Below, piece after piece: positions 9,294-20,224 of a stretch of 64,000 nucleotides of DNA. Each line of letters begins with the position of its first letter. Position 1 is the first letter of the stretch. The position numbers were made by a program, and so were the translations under genes. A model generated the notes under the pieces. That model was not told the DNA's origin. It ran no database searches and saw only the letters and a list, made by a program, of their open reading frames with translations. Source of the stretch: Ectopseudomonas chengduensis. Lineage in GTDB: Bacteria > Pseudomonadota > Gammaproteobacteria > Pseudomonadales > Pseudomonadaceae. The stretch is from assembly GCF_015712065.1 (NCBI RefSeq), contig NZ_JACFYZ010000001.1, positions 1,054,001-1,118,000 on the forward strand, read 5' to 3'.

Positions 9294-10211
9294 ATGAAAG
9301 AAGAGAAATACCATCGTTGTGTGCGCTGGCTGGTGATGGCGATTGCCTTCTCGGCGCTCGGTGGATGTGACTGGGCACTGTTCAACTCGAAAGGGCAGAT
9401 CGGTGTCGAGCAGGGCAATCTGATCCTGATCTCCATCGGACTCATGCTGATCGTGGTGGTACCCGTGATCATCATGACCTTCCTGTTTGGCTGGCGTTAC
9501 CGCGAGTCGAACGAGAAGGCCACCTACATGCCCGACTGGGCACATTCGCACAAGATCGAGCTGGTCGTCTGGGGTGTTCCCCTGATCATCGTCGCCGTTC
9601 TGGCGGTCATCATCTGGCAAACCTCGCATTCGCTCGACCCCTACCGCCCGATTGAATCGGACAAGCCGGCGCTGAACATCGAAGTCGTCTCGCTCGACTG
9701 GAAATGGCTGTTCATCTACCCGGACCAGGGCGTGGCCGTGGTCAATGAACTGGTGATTCCGGAGAAGACCCCGGTGACCTTCCACATCACCTCCGACACG
9801 GTGATGAACGCACTGTCGATCCCGCAACTGGGCGGCATGATCTACGCCATGGGCGGCCAGCGCACCCAGCTCAACCTGATCGCCAATGAGCAGGGCGAGT
9901 TCTTCGGCCAGTCCGGCAACTTCAGCGGCGAAGGCTTCTCGGCCATGCGCTTCACCACCCATTCGGTCAGCGATGACGCCTTCGCGCAGTGGGTCGACAA
10001 GGTCAAGCAGTCGCCCGAGGTCATGGACTTCGCCACCTTCAAGCAGGTGGGCGAGCCGGGCGAGATGGTCCACCACCGCTACCCGATCTACCCGATCCGC
10101 TACTTCGGCCAGGTCGAACCGAACCTGTTCAACAAGGTGATCGGGCAGTACGTGACCCTGAAAGATTCCCACAGCACGGCCATGCACGATTCAGCGGAGG
10201 TGCAGGAGTGA
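9294..10211 (+). CDS. cyoA: Cytochrome o ubiquinol oxidase subunit II
   Basis: 305 residues. It starts with a lipoprotein signal whose lipobox is ALGGC, followed by two membrane helices (about 45-70 and 88-110) and a periplasmic cupredoxin domain. Like other quinol oxidases it lacks the CuA ligands of cytochrome c oxidases. It is the second subunit of the bo3 quinol oxidase, which oxidises ubiquinol and reduces O2 while pumping protons. The ATG at 9294 follows AAGG and yields a proper lipobox position. First gene of cyoABCDE. Confidence 0.96.
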   Translation: MKEEKYHRCVRWLVMAIAFSALGGCDWALFNSKGQIGVEQGNLILISIGLMLIVVVPVIIMTFLFGWRYRESNEKATYMPDWAHSHKIELVVWGVPLIIVAVLAVIIWQTSHSLDPYRPIESDKPALNIEVVSLDWKWLFIYPDQGVAVVNELVIPEKTPVTFHITSDTVMNALSIPQLGGMIYAMGGQRTQLNLIANEQGEFFGQSGNFSGEGFSAMRFTTHSVSDDAFAQWVDKVKQSPEVMDFATFKQVGEPGEMVHHRYPIYPIRYFGQVEPNLFNKVIGQYVTLKDSHSTAMHDSAEVQE

Positions 10212-10213
10212 AT

Positions 10214-12202
10214 ATGTTTGGAAAACTGACTCTGGATGCGGTGCCGTATCACGAGCCGATCATCATGATCACCCTGGCCATGGTGGCGCTGGGCGGTCTG
10301 GCGCTGTTCGCCGCGGTGACCTACTTCAAGAAGTGGGGCTATCTGTGGAGCGAGTGGCTCACCTCGGTGGACCATAAGAAAATCGGCGTGATGTACATCC
10401 TTGTCGCGCTGGTCATGCTGGTGCGTGGCTTCGCCGACGCCATCATGATGCGCACCCACCTGGCGATGGCCCACGGTGACGGGCAGGGCTACCTGCCGCC
10501 CGAGCACTACGACCAGATATTCACTGCGCACGGCATCATCATGCTGATCTTCGTGGCCATGCCACTGGTCACCGGCCTGATGAACATCGTCGTGCCGCTG
10601 CAGATCGGCGCACGTGACGTGGCCTTCCCCTACCTGAACTCGCTGAGCTTCTGGCTGTTCGTCGGCGGCGCGCTGCTGATCAACCTGTCGCTGGGCCTGG
10701 GCGAGTTCGCCAAGACCGGTTGGGTGGCTTATCCGCCGTTATCAGGGATTCAGTACAGTCCCGGCGTGGGGATGGATTACTACATCTGGAGCATGCAGCT
10801 ATCGGGCTTGGGCACGACCCTGACGGGGGTCAACTTCATCGCCACCATCCTCAAGATGCGTGCACCGGGCATGAGCCTGATGAAGATGCCGATCTTCACC
10901 TGGACCATCCTGGTGACCTGCGTGCTGATCTGCGGCGCCTTCCCTCCGCTGACCGCGACCCTGGCGATGCTGTCGCTGGACCGCTATCTGGATTTCCACT
11001 TCTTCACCAATGAACTGGGCGGCAACCCGATGATGTACGCCAACCTGTTCTGGATCTGGGGTCACCCGGAGGTGTACATCCTGATCCTGCCGGCGTTCGG
11101 CGTGTTCTCCGAAGTGGTCGCGACCTTCTCGCGCAAGACCCTGTTCGGTTATGCCTCGATGGTCTGGGCGACCGCAGCCATCGGCGTGCTGTCGTTCGTG
11201 GTGTGGCTGCACCACTTCTTCACCATGGGCTCGGGTGCCAGCGTCAACGCCTTCTTCGGCATCATGACCTCGATCATCGCCATCCCCACCGGGGTGAAGA
11301 TCTTCACCTGGCTGTTCACCATCTTCCGTGGCCGTCTGCAACTGAACGCCATGACCTGGATGACCCTGGGCTTTCTGGTGACCTTCTCCATCGGCGGCAT
11401 GACCGGTGTGCTGATGGCAGTGCCGGCGGCGGACTTCGTGCTGCACAACAGCCTGTTTTTGATCGCCCACTTCCACAACGTGATCATCGGCGGTGCGGTG
11501 TTCGGCTACCTGGCCGGCATCATCTACTGGTTCCCGAAAGCCTTCGGCTTCAAGTTGCTCGATCGCTTCGGCCGTTACTCCTTCTGGTGCTGGTTGCTGG
11601 GCTTCTACTTCGCCTTCATGCCGCTGTACGTGCTGGGCTTCATGGGCATGACCCGTCGCCTCAACCACTTCGACAACCCGGCCTGGGTGCCTTGGGTGCA
11701 GGTGGCCGTGGTCGGTGCGGTGCTGATCGGTATCGGCATCGTCTTCACCGTGGTGCAGTTCGTCACCAGCTACATCAAACGCAAGGAAAACCTCGATGTG
11801 AGCGGCGACCCTTGGGATGGCCGCACCCTGGAGTGGGCGACGTCCTCGCCGCCACCGTTCTACAACTTCGCGGTCATCCCGACGGCGGACAAGATCGACG
11901 CCTTCTATGAGGCGAAGAAGAACGGTGTCGAGCTGATGCCTGCGCCGGAGCACTACGAGCCGATCCATATGCCGAAGAACACCGGCAACGGCCTGGTCGT
12001 GTCGGCGTTCGTCATCGCCTTCGGCTTCGCCATGATCTGGCATATCTGGTGGCTCGCCATCGTTGGTCTGGTCGGGGCCGTGGTCAGCTTCATCGTGCGT
12101 TCCTACGACGAAGACATCGACTACTACGTGCAGCCCGAAGAGATCGCGCGGATCGAGCAGGCGCACCACCAAACCAAAGCCAACGCAGTCGTACAGGCCT
12201 AA
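10214..12202 (+). CDS. cyoB: Cytochrome o ubiquinol oxidase subunit I
   Basis: 662 residues, the usual CyoB length, with about 15 membrane helices. The haem-copper core is visible: GHPEVY supplies the His-Tyr pair of the CuB site, HHFF the adjacent CuB histidines, and HFHNV the haem ligands. The extra N-terminal helix typical of bo3 oxidases is present ([15 protein letters not shown]). It starts 3 bases after the cyoA stop with a GGAG ribosome binding site. Catalytic, proton-pumping subunit. Confidence 0.98.
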   Translation: MFGKLTLDAVPYHEPIIMITLAMVALGGLALFAAVTYFKKWGYLWSEWLTSVDHKKIGVMYILVALVMLVRGFADAIMMRTHLAMAHGDGQGYLPPEHYDQIFTAHGIIMLIFVAMPLVTGLMNIVVPLQIGARDVAFPYLNSLSFWLFVGGALLINLSLGLGEFAKTGWVAYPPLSGIQYSPGVGMDYYIWSMQLSGLGTTLTGVNFIATILKMRAPGMSLMKMPIFTWTILVTCVLICGAFPPLTATLAMLSLDRYLDFHFFTNELGGNPMMYANLFWIWGHPEVYILILPAFGVFSEVVATFSRKTLFGYASMVWATAAIGVLSFVVWLHHFFTMGSGASVNAFFGIMTSIIAIPTGVKIFTWLFTIFRGRLQLNAMTWMTLGFLVTFSIGGMTGVLMAVPAADFVLHNSLFLIAHFHNVIIGGAVFGYLAGIIYWFPKAFGFKLLDRFGRYSFWCWLLGFYFAFMPLYVLGFMGMTRRLNHFDNPAWVPWVQVAVVGAVLIGIGIVFTVVQFVTSYIKRKENLDVSGDPWDGRTLEWATSSPPPFYNFAVIPTADKIDAFYEAKKNGVELMPAPEHYEPIHMPKNTGNGLVVSAFVIAFGFAMIWHIWWLAIVGLVGAVVSFIVRSYDEDIDYYVQPEEIARIEQAHHQTKANAVVQA

Positions 12203-12204
12203 CC

Positions 12205-12831
12205 ATGACCGCTTACGAACCCCATTTTCCGCATGACGCTCATGGTCACGGCCATGAGCACCACCACGACACCAGTGGAATCAAGCTGTTCGGCTTCTGG
12301 GTCTACCTGATGACCGACCTGCTGATCTTCGCCACGGTGTTCGCCACCTTCGCGGTGCTGAGCAATTCCTTCGCCGGTGGCCCCACCGCCAAGGAAATGC
12401 TCAGCCCGGGCCTGCACCTGGTGCTGGTGGAAACCTTCGCTCTGCTGTTTTCCAGTATCACCTACGGCATGGCCATGCTGGCCACCTACCGTGGCGACAA
12501 GGGCGCGGTGCTGCGCTGGCTGGGCGTTACCTTCCTGTTTGGCGTGGCCTTCATCAGCATCGAGCTGTACGAGTTCCGCCACCTGATCCATGAAGGGGCC
12601 GGGCCGCAGGTCAGCGCCTATTGGTCGGCGTTCTTCACCCTGGTCGGCACCCACGGCCTGCACGTCAGTGCCGGTCTGCTGTGGATGCTGGTGCTGATGT
12701 TCCAGGTTGGTAGCCGTGGCCTGACCGACACCAACAAGACCCGCGTGGGGCTGCTCAGCCTGTTCTGGCACTTCCTCGACGTGGTGTGGATCTGCGTGTT
12801 TACCGTCGTCTACCTGATGGGGGTGCTGTAA
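12205..12831 (+). CDS. cyoC: Cytochrome o ubiquinol oxidase subunit III
   Basis: 208 residues with five membrane helices and a His-rich N-terminus ([13 protein letters not shown]). Belongs to the haem-copper oxidase subunit III family and stabilises subunit I. The ATG at 12205 lies 2 bases after the cyoB stop, indicating coupling. Longer open frames upstream of this ATG are read-through of the cyoB coding region in another frame. Confidence 0.97.
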   Translation: MTAYEPHFPHDAHGHGHEHHHDTSGIKLFGFWVYLMTDLLIFATVFATFAVLSNSFAGGPTAKEMLSPGLHLVLVETFALLFSSITYGMAMLATYRGDKGAVLRWLGVTFLFGVAFISIELYEFRHLIHEGAGPQVSAYWSAFFTLVGTHGLHVSAGLLWMLVLMFQVGSRGLTDTNKTRVGLLSLFWHFLDVVWICVFTVVYLMGVL

Positions 12832-13167
12832 ATGGCTCACCAAGACAATCACGCCGCCCACGCCGTGGGCTTCAGGGATTACCTGACCGGTTTCATCCTG
12901 TCGGTGATCCTCACCGTGATCCCTTTCATGCTGGTCATGCATCCTGAAGTGCTGGGCCTGAGCCGTGGCGCGACTCTGATCACCGTGGTGCTCTTCGGCC
13001 TGGCGCAGGTGCTCGTCCACCTCGTGTACTTCCTGCACATGAAGACTGACGCGGAAGGCCGCTGGAACGTCGTTTCGATGATCTTCACCGTGCTGATCAT
13101 CGCGTTCGTGGTCGGCCTGTCGGTCTGGATCATGTGGAGCATGCACTATCACATGATGATCAACTGA
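12832..13167 (+). CDS. cyoD: Cytochrome o ubiquinol oxidase subunit IV
   Basis: 111 residues with three membrane helices and the CyoD signature around [11 protein letters not shown]. Subunit IV assists assembly of the CuB site in subunit I. The start directly abuts the cyoC stop, and the last base of its stop codon is shared with the cyoE start. Confidence 0.96.
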   Translation: MAHQDNHAAHAVGFRDYLTGFILSVILTVIPFMLVMHPEVLGLSRGATLITVVLFGLAQVLVHLVYFLHMKTDAEGRWNVVSMIFTVLIIAFVVGLSVWIMWSMHYHMMIN

Positions 13168-14123
13168 TGCTGGCGCTCCTGAAGCAGTACCTCAACCTCG
13201 CCAAGCCGGGCATCGTCTTCGGGAATCTGATTTCCGTGACGGGCGGTTTCTTCCTGGCTTCGCGTGGCGATGTGAACCTGGCGCTGTACCTTGCGACAGC
13301 GCTGGGGGTTTCGCTGGTGATCGCCTCAGGCTGTGTGTTCAACAACTACATCGATAGGGACATCGACCAGAAGATGGAGCGCACGCGTAATCGCGTCCTG
13401 GCGCAGGGGCTGGTTTCACCTGCGCACGCCATCGTCTATGCCTTCGCGCTCGGGGTAGCCGGGGTGGCCGTGTTGTACGCCGCCACCAACACCCTGGCGG
13501 TGATGCTGGTACTCATGGGTTTCGTGGTCTATGTCGGCCTCTACAGCCTGTGGCTCAAGCGTGGCTCGGTGTACGGCACCCTGGTCGGCAGCCTGTCCGG
13601 GGCGGCTCCGCCCGTGGTCGGCTACTGCGCGGTGAGCAACGAGTTCGACGCTGGCGCCGCCATCCTGTTGTTGATCTTCAGCCTGTGGCAGATGCCGCAT
13701 TCCTATGCCATCGCCATCTTCCGTTTCAATGACTACCAGGCCGCGAACATCCCGGTGCTGCCCGTTATCAAGGGGATCTCGGCGGCCAAGCGGCAGATCG
13801 TGCTGTACATCGCCGCCTTCGTGGTCGCGACCCTGATGCTGACGCTCAGCGGTTACGCCGGCTACAGCTACTTCGTGGTTGCCGCGCTGAGCGGTGCCTA
13901 CTGGTTGTGGATGGGCGTATCGGGCTACAAGGCCGTCGATGATCGGGTGTGGGCGCGCAAGCTGTTCACCTTCTCCATCATCAGTATCACCATGCTCAGC
14001 GTGATGATGTCGGTGGATTTCATCTCCGCGCCCGAGCAGGTATTGGTGACCTCCATCAATCACCTGTGCAGCCAGTTCGCCGACAGTGCGCAGGGTATCT
14101 GCGCGGTGGTCGCCGGTATCTGA
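13167..14123 (+). CDS. cyoE: Protohaem IX farnesyltransferase (haem O synthase)
   Basis: 318 residues of the UbiA prenyltransferase superfamily. It carries the Asp-rich motif NNYIDRDID and multiple membrane helices. The enzyme farnesylates haem b to haem o for the CyoB active site. The start ATGCTGGCG overlaps the cyoD stop by one base. It is slightly longer than many CyoE proteins because of a C-terminal tail of about 25 residues after the last helix. Confidence 0.96.
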   Translation: MLALLKQYLNLAKPGIVFGNLISVTGGFFLASRGDVNLALYLATALGVSLVIASGCVFNNYIDRDIDQKMERTRNRVLAQGLVSPAHAIVYAFALGVAGVAVLYAATNTLAVMLVLMGFVVYVGLYSLWLKRGSVYGTLVGSLSGAAPPVVGYCAVSNEFDAGAAILLLIFSLWQMPHSYAIAIFRFNDYQAANIPVLPVIKGISAAKRQIVLYIAAFVVATLMLTLSGYAGYSYFVVAALSGAYWLWMGVSGYKAVDDRVWARKLFTFSIISITMLSVMMSVDFISAPEQVLVTSINHLCSQFADSAQGICAVVAGI

Positions 14124-14161
14124 CCTTGGTTCTGTGGGGGGCTTCAGTCGCGATTGTCGCC

Positions 14162-14240
14162 GCTGAAGCGCCTCCCACGGGTGCCACGCTTCATTGCCTG
14201 TAGGAGCCCCGGGGCGAAGCTTTGCTGGCACCTGCCAGTC
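14162..14240. repeat. REP-like repeats after cyoE
   Basis: Contains gctgaagcgcctcccacgg (14162-14180), an exact 19-mer also present at 54885-54903, and a GTAGGAGCCCCGGGGC hairpin near 14200-14216. No gene is seen between cyoE and 14266. Confidence 0.5.
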
Positions 14241-14265
14241 TGTCGCTACTGAAGCCCGATCTACC

Positions 14266-14820
14266 CTACGCAATCACCTGCAACTTTGGCCAGGTGGCCA
14301 GCCAGTTCTTGTCATGCAGGCGCTGTTGGTAGATCTGACTCTTCTCGTTCTGAAAGCGCCCGGCCGGCCGCACGATAAGGCCGAACAGATCCTCCAGGCC
14401 CAGCGGTGCGGCGACCTCCAGCCTGTCTTGTTCATCGAGCCTTATGGCCACCGCTGTCGCGGTCTCTGGCCAGTGCCGCATCGCTTCGGTAGCCGAGGCG
14501 TAAGGCGCATCGTCATTGCGCAGATGCATGCGTGCCTGATTCTTCACCGACCACAGCAGCGATTCGTCCCTTTGGCGCAGGATCGTCTCCAGTTCAGCGT
14601 CGCGAGCGGGGGCGGTTTGGCTGCGGTCGAACCAGATCACGTCGATATCTTCCGGCAGCGGGGACGGCGTGCGTTGATGCAGGTGATCCCAGACTGCGCT
14701 GCGCACGAAACCGGCGGCCACCCAGCAATCGGGTAGGTCGAGCTCGCGCACCTGTTGCAGGATGCGCAAGCGCTGTGGGTCGTTGGCAATGAGTGTCTGG
14801 AGTTGAGCGGCGAGATTCAT
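14266..14820 (-). CDS. Nucleotidyltransferase family protein (DUF925/COG3575 type)
   Basis: 184 residues. The N-terminal half has the motif GFVRSAVWD followed by EDIDVIWFD, matching the nucleotidyltransferase-fold arrangement of a G-S turn and acidic pair found in COG3575 proteins. The substrate is unknown. It is transcribed towards cyoE and divergently from the hydrolase at 15036. The start at 14820 is the first ATG of the conserved part. Confidence 0.85.
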   Translation of the reverse strand: MNLAAQLQTLIANDPQRLRILQQVRELDLPDCWVAAGFVRSAVWDHLHQRTPSPLPEDIDVIWFDRSQTAPARDAELETILRQRDESLLWSVKNQARMHLRNDDAPYASATEAMRHWPETATAVAIRLDEQDRLEVAAPLGLEDLFGLIVRPAGRFQNEKSQIYQQRLHDKNWLATWPKLQVIA

Positions 14821-15035
14821 GTGCGCAGCCTATCAGCGGTGCCCGTTGCTTGCCTGCTCAGTTCATCCAGCGCTTCTGGCTTGATTCCAGATTACGCAGC
14901 CTGCTGAATCGCATGGCACCGATACAGACCTTAAAGGCCAACCCAGTGGTGGTCGGGCGCCGCTTTGCACTAAAGTCCCCGAGCCGGTCGCCGGGACGGA
15001 TTTTCCCGGCCAGAGATTTTCGAGGGAGGCGCTTG

Positions 15036-16481
15036 ATGCGTTTACCACGCATGCGCAACGTGATGGCCTGGACGCTGGTAGTGCTGTTGTTGATCGTGGT
15101 GGCCTTGCTCGGCATTCGTATCGCCGGGCTGTCGTCGTTGCCCGAACTGGAACCCTGGCACCGCCTGGTGCCGCAGGAGCTGGAGGTCAGCGAGCTGGAC
15201 GCTGCCGACTGGCAAGCCTATCTGGCCGCCGAGGCGGCCCTGTTCGAGCGCCTGCAGAGTGAGTTGATCGAGCCGGTCACGGCCTCCGGCACGGCGCCAT
15301 ACAGCCGCTACGCCAGCGACAGCCCGGTCTACCCCGGCAACCTGCCGCGCGACTGGAATCGCTCCTTCACTCTGCAGCCGCCAGGTCCGGCGCGTGGCGT
15401 AGTGGTGTTGCTGCATGGCCTGACCGACTCGCCATACAGCCTGCGCCATATCGCCCAGCACCTGAGCGAACAGGGGCTGTTAGCGCTGGTGCCGCGCATG
15501 CCTGGCCATGGCACGGTGCCGGCGGCGCTCACTGCTGCGCACTGGGAGCAATGGCTGGCCGCTACCCGCCTGGCCGTGCGCGAGGCGCGGCGCCAGGTGC
15601 CGGACGGGCCGCTGTATCTGATCGGCTATTCCAATGGCGGTGCGCTGGCGCTGCGCTACAGCCTGGCCGCGCTGGAGGACGAGCAGTTGGCCATGCCGCA
15701 ACGCCTGGTGCTGATTTCGCCGATGATCGGTGTCACCAGCTACGCGCGTTACGCCGGGCTGGCGGCCCTGCCGGCGTTGCTGCCGGCCTTCGCCAAGTCG
15801 GCCTGGATGAACGTGCTGCCGGAGTTCAACCCGTTCAAGTACAACTCTTTTCCGGTGCATGCGGCGCGGCAGACCTATGAGCTGACCAGCGAGGTGCAGT
15901 CTGCCTTCGATGCCGCCGAAGCCGATGGCCGTCTGTCACGATTGCCACCGGTGCTGGCCTTTCAGTCGCTGGCCGACAGTACCGTGAGTACACCGGCCGT
16001 GGTGCGCCATTTGTTCGAGCGTCTGCCGGCCAATGGCAGTGAACTGGTGATCTTCGACATCAACCGCTCGCAGGCGGCCAGTTCGCTGCTGCGGGCGGAC
16101 ATGAGCGGCTTGCTCGAGACCTTGCTGCCACCGGCTCAGCGTGACTACGACCTGACGGTGGTGGGCGTTGCGCAGAGCGGTGGCCGTCAGGTCGAGGCGC
16201 GGCGAATCACCGCCGGCGAGCGTGAGGCGCTGGTGACGCCATTGAACGTCGAATACCCGAGCCAGCTGTTCTCGCTGTCACACGTTGCACTGCCGTTTCC
16301 CACGGACGATCCGCTGTATGGCAGCGAACCGACCTCCGAGGAGTTCTACGGCGTAGCCCTTGGCACGCTGGCACCGCGCGGTGAACACGGCGTGCTGGTG
16401 GTGGGGCTCGATAGTTTGCAGCGTATGACGTCCAACCCCTTCTACGCTTATTTGCGCGAGCGCATCGACGAAGACCTGTAG
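15036..16481 (+). CDS. Alpha/beta hydrolase, membrane-anchored lysophospholipase-like
   Basis: 481 residues. An N-terminal membrane anchor (AWTLVVLLLIVVALLG) is followed by an alpha/beta hydrolase fold: HGLTDSPYSLR carries the oxyanion turn, and GYSNGG near residue 200 carries the nucleophile serine. The fold resembles COG2267-type lysophospholipases. The substrate is probably a lipid or ester at the envelope (inference). The start at 15036 is chosen for GGAGG at 7 bases and an immediate anchor. Reading further upstream gives 81 codons of non-conserved sequence. Confidence 0.85.
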   Translation: MRLPRMRNVMAWTLVVLLLIVVALLGIRIAGLSSLPELEPWHRLVPQELEVSELDAADWQAYLAAEAALFERLQSELIEPVTASGTAPYSRYASDSPVYPGNLPRDWNRSFTLQPPGPARGVVVLLHGLTDSPYSLRHIAQHLSEQGLLALVPRMPGHGTVPAALTAAHWEQWLAATRLAVREARRQVPDGPLYLIGYSNGGALALRYSLAALEDEQLAMPQRLVLISPMIGVTSYARYAGLAALPALLPAFAKSAWMNVLPEFNPFKYNSFPVHAARQTYELTSEVQSAFDAAEADGRLSRLPPVLAFQSLADSTVSTPAVVRHLFERLPANGSELVIFDINRSQAASSLLRADMSGLLETLLPPAQRDYDLTVVGVAQSGGRQVEARRITAGEREALVTPLNVEYPSQLFSLSHVALPFPTDDPLYGSEPTSEEFYGVALGTLAPRGEHGVLVVGLDSLQRMTSNPFYAYLRERIDEDL

Positions 16482-16485
16482 GTGG

Positions 16486-16532
16486 CTCGGTGTGCACGGC
16501 GTCCGACCGCAGGGGGCGCCGTGCGCACCGAG
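16486..16532. terminator. Hairpin between convergent hydrolase and chemoreceptor genes
   Basis: 16-base arms (16486-16501 and 16517-16532; ctcggtg...cgcaccgag) with a single mismatch around a 15-base loop, placed between two converging genes. No long U-tract. Likely a bidirectional transcription end or a GTGCGCAC-type repeat related to 43278-43366. Confidence 0.55.
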
Positions 16533-16544
16533 TGGTTTGAGGGG

Positions 16545-18191
16545 TTACAACCGGAAACGCCCGACCAGGCCATCGAGTTGGGTCGACAGCGCCTGCAAAT
16601 CGCTGCTGGCTTGGTTGAGCTGGTCGGCGATATGGGTGGTGCCGACGGTCAGCTCGTTGATGTCGACGATGTTGCGGTTGATGTCTTCGACCACGCTGGA
16701 CTGTTCTTCGGTGGCAGTAGCGACCTGGATGTTCTGGTCGCTGATCTGGCCGATATGGTTGTTGATCTGCTCCAGCGCCGCCGACGCCTTGCTCGCATAT
16801 TCCACCACCAGCGCGCTCTGCCGTTGCCCCTTGGCCATGGCCTCGACGGCCGAGCGTGATTCGTTCTGCAGGCGGTCGATGACCTGCTGGATCTCCTCGG
16901 TGGAGGCGCCGGAACGGCTGGCCAGGGTACGTACCTCGTCGGCTACCACGGCGAAGCCGCGCCCTTGCTCGCCAGCACGCGCCGCCTCGATGGCGGCGTT
17001 GAGGGCGAGCAGGTTGGTCTGCTCGGAAATGCTGCGGATGGTGTTGAGCGTGGTGCTGATGGCGTCGGTCTGCGCGGCCAGTGCCTCGATCACCTTGGCG
17101 GCCTGTTCCAGTTCGCCGTTGAGGGCATCGACCTGGCGATGCGCCTGGCTGACCACGGCGCTGCCGTCGCTGGCATGCTGGGTCGCCTCGCGGGCGACTG
17201 CTGCGGCGTTCTCGGCGTTGCGCGCAATCTCGTTGACGGTCGAGCCCAGCTCGTTGATGGCGGTGGCCACCTGCACCGTGCGGTCGCTTTGCGCCGTGCA
17301 GTTGCTCTGGGTCAGGCGCGCGCGTTCGGCCACGTCGCGAGCCATGCCCGAGAGTTGGCGCGAGTTGTCGGCGAGCTGGCGCATGGCGCCATGCACCTTG
17401 TCGATGAACTGGTTGAAGCTGCGGGCGATCTCGCTCAGCTCGTCCTGGCCGTGCAGGTCGATACGGGTGTCCAGGGCCAGGTTGTCGGCAGCCTGGCCCA
17501 GGCTGCTCTGCAACACCGCCACACGGCGACGTAGCTGCACCACGATCAGCCAGGAAATGATGATCGATACCAGCAGGCCGATGGCGATGATGGCGATCTG
17601 ACGGGTAATGCCTTGGTCGTAGCTCTCGGCACTGTGCTGGTTCTGCTGCTCAGCCTGTTGCAGCAGGGCATCGAGCAGGTCGTTGGCGCCCTGGCGCATC
17701 ACGCCGTAGGTCTTGGCGTACTGGTCGCGATAGATCTGCTGGGCCTTGGCCATGTCGCCGGCGTCGAAAGCGGCGAGCATCGGGTTCAGTTCATTGCTGA
17801 CCATGGCTTCGAACTGATCAAGCAGTTGCTGCGCCTGGACCTTGCGCTCCGGGTTGACCTGGGCCGCCACGGCCTGGCGCATCGCTTCGCGCATGCCGGG
17901 CACATCTTCGTTGCGCGCGTCCTGCACGCGCGATTTCACGCCGCGTTCGTCGCGTAGCGGAGTTTCCTGCAGCAGCATCATGTCGAGCCCGACGCGCATA
18001 CGCGGGATGCGCGAGGCGACCTCGGCCATGGCGCGCATCGGCGCAGCCGTATTGAGATAGAGCACCTGCGTGTCCCGATGCATGCTCGACATGCTGCTCA
18101 GGCTGGTCAGCGCCACCAGCAGCAGGGCGATGCAGGGAATCGCCACCGCGATGATCAGGCGGGTTTTCAAAGAGAGGGCGTCGAGACGCAT
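16545..18191 (-). CDS. Methyl-accepting chemotaxis protein
   Basis: 548 residues. TM1 is at about 10-30, followed by a periplasmic four-helix-bundle sensor of about 155 residues, TM2 at about 190-212, HAMP, and a cytoplasmic signalling coiled coil with the hairpin-tip sequence [19 protein letters not shown]. It binds an unknown ligand in the periplasm and controls CheA through CheW. The ATG at 18191 has GGAG 8 bases upstream and starts directly before TM1. The open frame extending to 18365 is not needed. Lone gene. Confidence 0.95.
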   Translation of the reverse strand: MRLDALSLKTRLIIAVAIPCIALLLVALTSLSSMSSMHRDTQVLYLNTAAPMRAMAEVASRIPRMRVGLDMMLLQETPLRDERGVKSRVQDARNEDVPGMREAMRQAVAAQVNPERKVQAQQLLDQFEAMVSNELNPMLAAFDAGDMAKAQQIYRDQYAKTYGVMRQGANDLLDALLQQAEQQNQHSAESYDQGITRQIAIIAIGLLVSIIISWLIVVQLRRRVAVLQSSLGQAADNLALDTRIDLHGQDELSEIARSFNQFIDKVHGAMRQLADNSRQLSGMARDVAERARLTQSNCTAQSDRTVQVATAINELGSTVNEIARNAENAAAVAREATQHASDGSAVVSQAHRQVDALNGELEQAAKVIEALAAQTDAISTTLNTIRSISEQTNLLALNAAIEAARAGEQGRGFAVVADEVRTLASRSGASTEEIQQVIDRLQNESRSAVEAMAKGQRQSALVVEYASKASAALEQINNHIGQISDQNIQVATATEEQSSVVEDINRNIVDINELTVGTTHIADQLNQASSDLQALSTQLDGLVGRFRL

Positions 18192-18381
18192 GGGCAGACT
18201 CCATTTCGAGATAGGGCGCAGGGCGACGCTCAGCCTATCGGGCCGATGTTGCCGCTTTTGTATCGGCAGCGATGGCCAGGTGCATGAGGGCAAAGACGAG
18301 CGCTTTGACGAAAAGGAGTAGGCCGGCACAGCTGTCGGCGCAGAAGGGGTGATGGCCGCCGGCAAGGTCGGCCATCAGGGT

Positions 18382-18636
18382 TCAGGCTTGCTGCAACGCA
18401 TCCAGTTCGCCGCCACGTTCCAGTGCGGCGAGGTCATCGAAGCCGCCGACATGATGCTCGCCAATGAATATCTGCGGCACGCTGCGGCGCTTGCTGCGCT
18501 GCAGCATCTCCGCCATACGCTCGGGCGAGCGACTCACGTCGATTTCCTCGTAGGTCACGCCCTTGCGTGTCAGCAGCGCCTTGGCGTTGATGCAGTAAGG
18601 GCAGTATGCGGTGGTGTAGAGGGTGACGGCTTGCAT
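18382..18636 (-). CDS. grxC: Glutaredoxin 3
   Basis: 84 residues with the dithiol active site CPYC near residue 12, SVPQIFIG (cis-Pro loop) and the GGFDDL glutathione-binding element. A cytoplasmic thiol-disulfide reductase using glutathione. It lies 18 bases downstream of the AhpD-like gene on the same strand, so both may be one redox operon. Confidence 0.95.
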   Translation of the reverse strand: MQAVTLYTTAYCPYCINAKALLTRKGVTYEEIDVSRSPERMAEMLQRSKRRSVPQIFIGEHHVGGFDDLAALERGGELDALQQA

Positions 18637-18654
18637 GGTGTACCTCCGGCGTCA

Positions 18655-19173
18655 TCAGACGGCTACTGGTGGAAAGTCGACAACGGTTTCGGCCAGGTTG
18701 TTGAGGTAATTGGTCAGCGTCATCAAGGCGACGTTGGCCACCACTTCGACGATAGCGGCCTCGCTCAGCCCTTCAACGCGCGCGGCTTGCAGCTGCGCAT
18801 CGCTGAGGCGGCCGCGGCTGTCGATGATCTGCCGGGTCAGGCGCGCCACGGCATCGAACTCGCCATCGCGGGAGCTGCGGATGTCCGCCTCGCTCAAACC
18901 GGCCTTGCCGGCGAACAGGGTGTGTGCGGCCAGGCAGTATTCGCAGCCGTTGACCTGCGAGCTGGCCAGCGCCACCACTTCGCGCGCCTTGGCGTTCAGT
19001 GTGCCTTTGCCGAGCGCCTGGGACAGTGCCAGGTAGCCGCTCAGCGCGGCCGGGGCGTGGGCCAGGGTGGCGAAGATATTGGGGATGAAACCGAGGCCCT
19101 TGCGGATGCCTTCCAGTTGCATCTGGGCGCTGGCAGCGGTTTGTTCGAACGGCAGTGCGGCGATACGAGTCAT
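18655..19173 (-). CDS. AhpD-like peroxidase-related protein
   Basis: 172 residues of the carboxymuconolactone decarboxylase superfamily. The redox pair is CEYC in QVNGCEYCLAAH, with the conserved distal His. FIPNIFATLAHAP is typical of the peroxidase-related subfamily. ATG at 19173 has GGAG 7 bases upstream; the earlier in-frame start at 19233 is rejected. It is divergent from an AraC-type regulator 123 bases away and followed by glutaredoxin, pointing to peroxide or thiol stress (inference). Confidence 0.9.
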   Translation of the reverse strand: MTRIAALPFEQTAASAQMQLEGIRKGLGFIPNIFATLAHAPAALSGYLALSQALGKGTLNAKAREVVALASSQVNGCEYCLAAHTLFAGKAGLSEADIRSSRDGEFDAVARLTRQIIDSRGRLSDAQLQAARVEGLSEAAIVEVVANVALMTLTNYLNNLAETVVDFPPVAV

Positions 19174-19295
19174 GGTGATTCTCCAGTCTTGGGTGGGGAG
19201 CTTGTCGTTCAAGCCTGGAGCCATGCTAGGCAATCGATCTGGCTTTTCGGATTCAGATCGTCGATGTTATGCGACAGATCGTCCAAGAGTGCGAG

Positions 19296-20123
19296 ATGAC
19301 CATGGATCGCCTTTCCAGCCTGCTGCATCACTTCAACCTGCACGCCAGCACCTTCCACCGCGGTGGGTTCTGCGGCACCAGCAGCCATGGCGAGCATGAG
19401 CCGCATGGTTACATCCATCTGCTGCGTGCCGGGCGCATGAGCTTTCGTGAAGGCGATGGCCGCGAACTGCGCCTGGAAGAGCCGAGCCTGATGCTGGTGG
19501 CCAGGCCGTGCCTGCACCAGATGACAGCCAGCGAGGCTGACGGTGCCGAACTGGTCTGCGCGACCCTGGCCTTCGACGGCGGCATCGACAATCCGCTGTC
19601 GCGGTCACTGCCAGGCGCCATCGTCAAACCGCTGCGCGAGTTGCCGAGCCTGAGCGGTTGCCTGGACTGGCTGTTCGCCGAGGCGGCGGGGGAGGATTGC
19701 GGACGCGAACTGGTGCTCAATCGCCTGTTCGAGCTGATGGTGATCCAGCTGCTGCGCCATCTGATGAACAGCCGCGAGCTGGCCTCGGGGATGATGGCGG
19801 GGCTGGCCGAACCACGCCTGGCGCGGGCGCTCAATCAGCTGCACGAGAAACCGCAGCACGGCTGGTCGGTGGCCGAGCTGGCGGCGCTGGCCGGCATGTC
19901 GCGCGCCAGTTTCGCTGCGCATTTTCACGATGTGGTCGGTGCTACACCGGCGGATTATCTGGTGGGCTGGCGCGTCAGCCTGGCGCAGAAGCGTCTGCGC
20001 GAGGGCCGGCCCATGGCGCTGATCGCCGACGAGGTCGGCTATGAAAGCCCCTCGGCCCTGGCCCGTGCATTTCGCCGCAAGGTGGGGGCGAGTCCCAGCG
20101 AGTGGTTGAAGCAGGGCGGTTGA
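19296..20123 (+). CDS. AraC-family transcriptional regulator
   Basis: About 275 residues. The N-terminal cupin-like sensor carries HEPHGYIHLL and a 'DG..LRLEEPSLML' strand pattern. The C-terminal 100 residues hold two helix-turn-helix motifs with ELAALAGMSRASFAAHFH and IADEVGYESPSALARAFRR. It is divergently transcribed from the AhpD-like gene and is likely its regulator. The start could be 19296 or 19302; neither has a strong ribosome binding site. Confidence 0.92.
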   Translation: MTMDRLSSLLHHFNLHASTFHRGGFCGTSSHGEHEPHGYIHLLRAGRMSFREGDGRELRLEEPSLMLVARPCLHQMTASEADGAELVCATLAFDGGIDNPLSRSLPGAIVKPLRELPSLSGCLDWLFAEAAGEDCGRELVLNRLFELMVIQLLRHLMNSRELASGMMAGLAEPRLARALNQLHEKPQHGWSVAELAALAGMSRASFAAHFHDVVGATPADYLVGWRVSLAQKRLREGRPMALIADEVGYESPSALARAFRRKVGASPSEWLKQGG

Positions 20124-20224
20124 GGGTTGACTCCTGTCGCAATTGTGGTTGTCACCGGGCTCGACCGAAGTGGCGCGATGGTGCATGGTGGCGCCCCATG
20201 TTGTCAGCTCCGAGAGTGCGTTTC

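Noticed and set aside
16492..17601. 369-codon plus-strand frame opposite the chemoreceptor
   Set aside because: Ser/Ala/Arg-rich shadow of the coiled-coil signalling domain on the minus strand.
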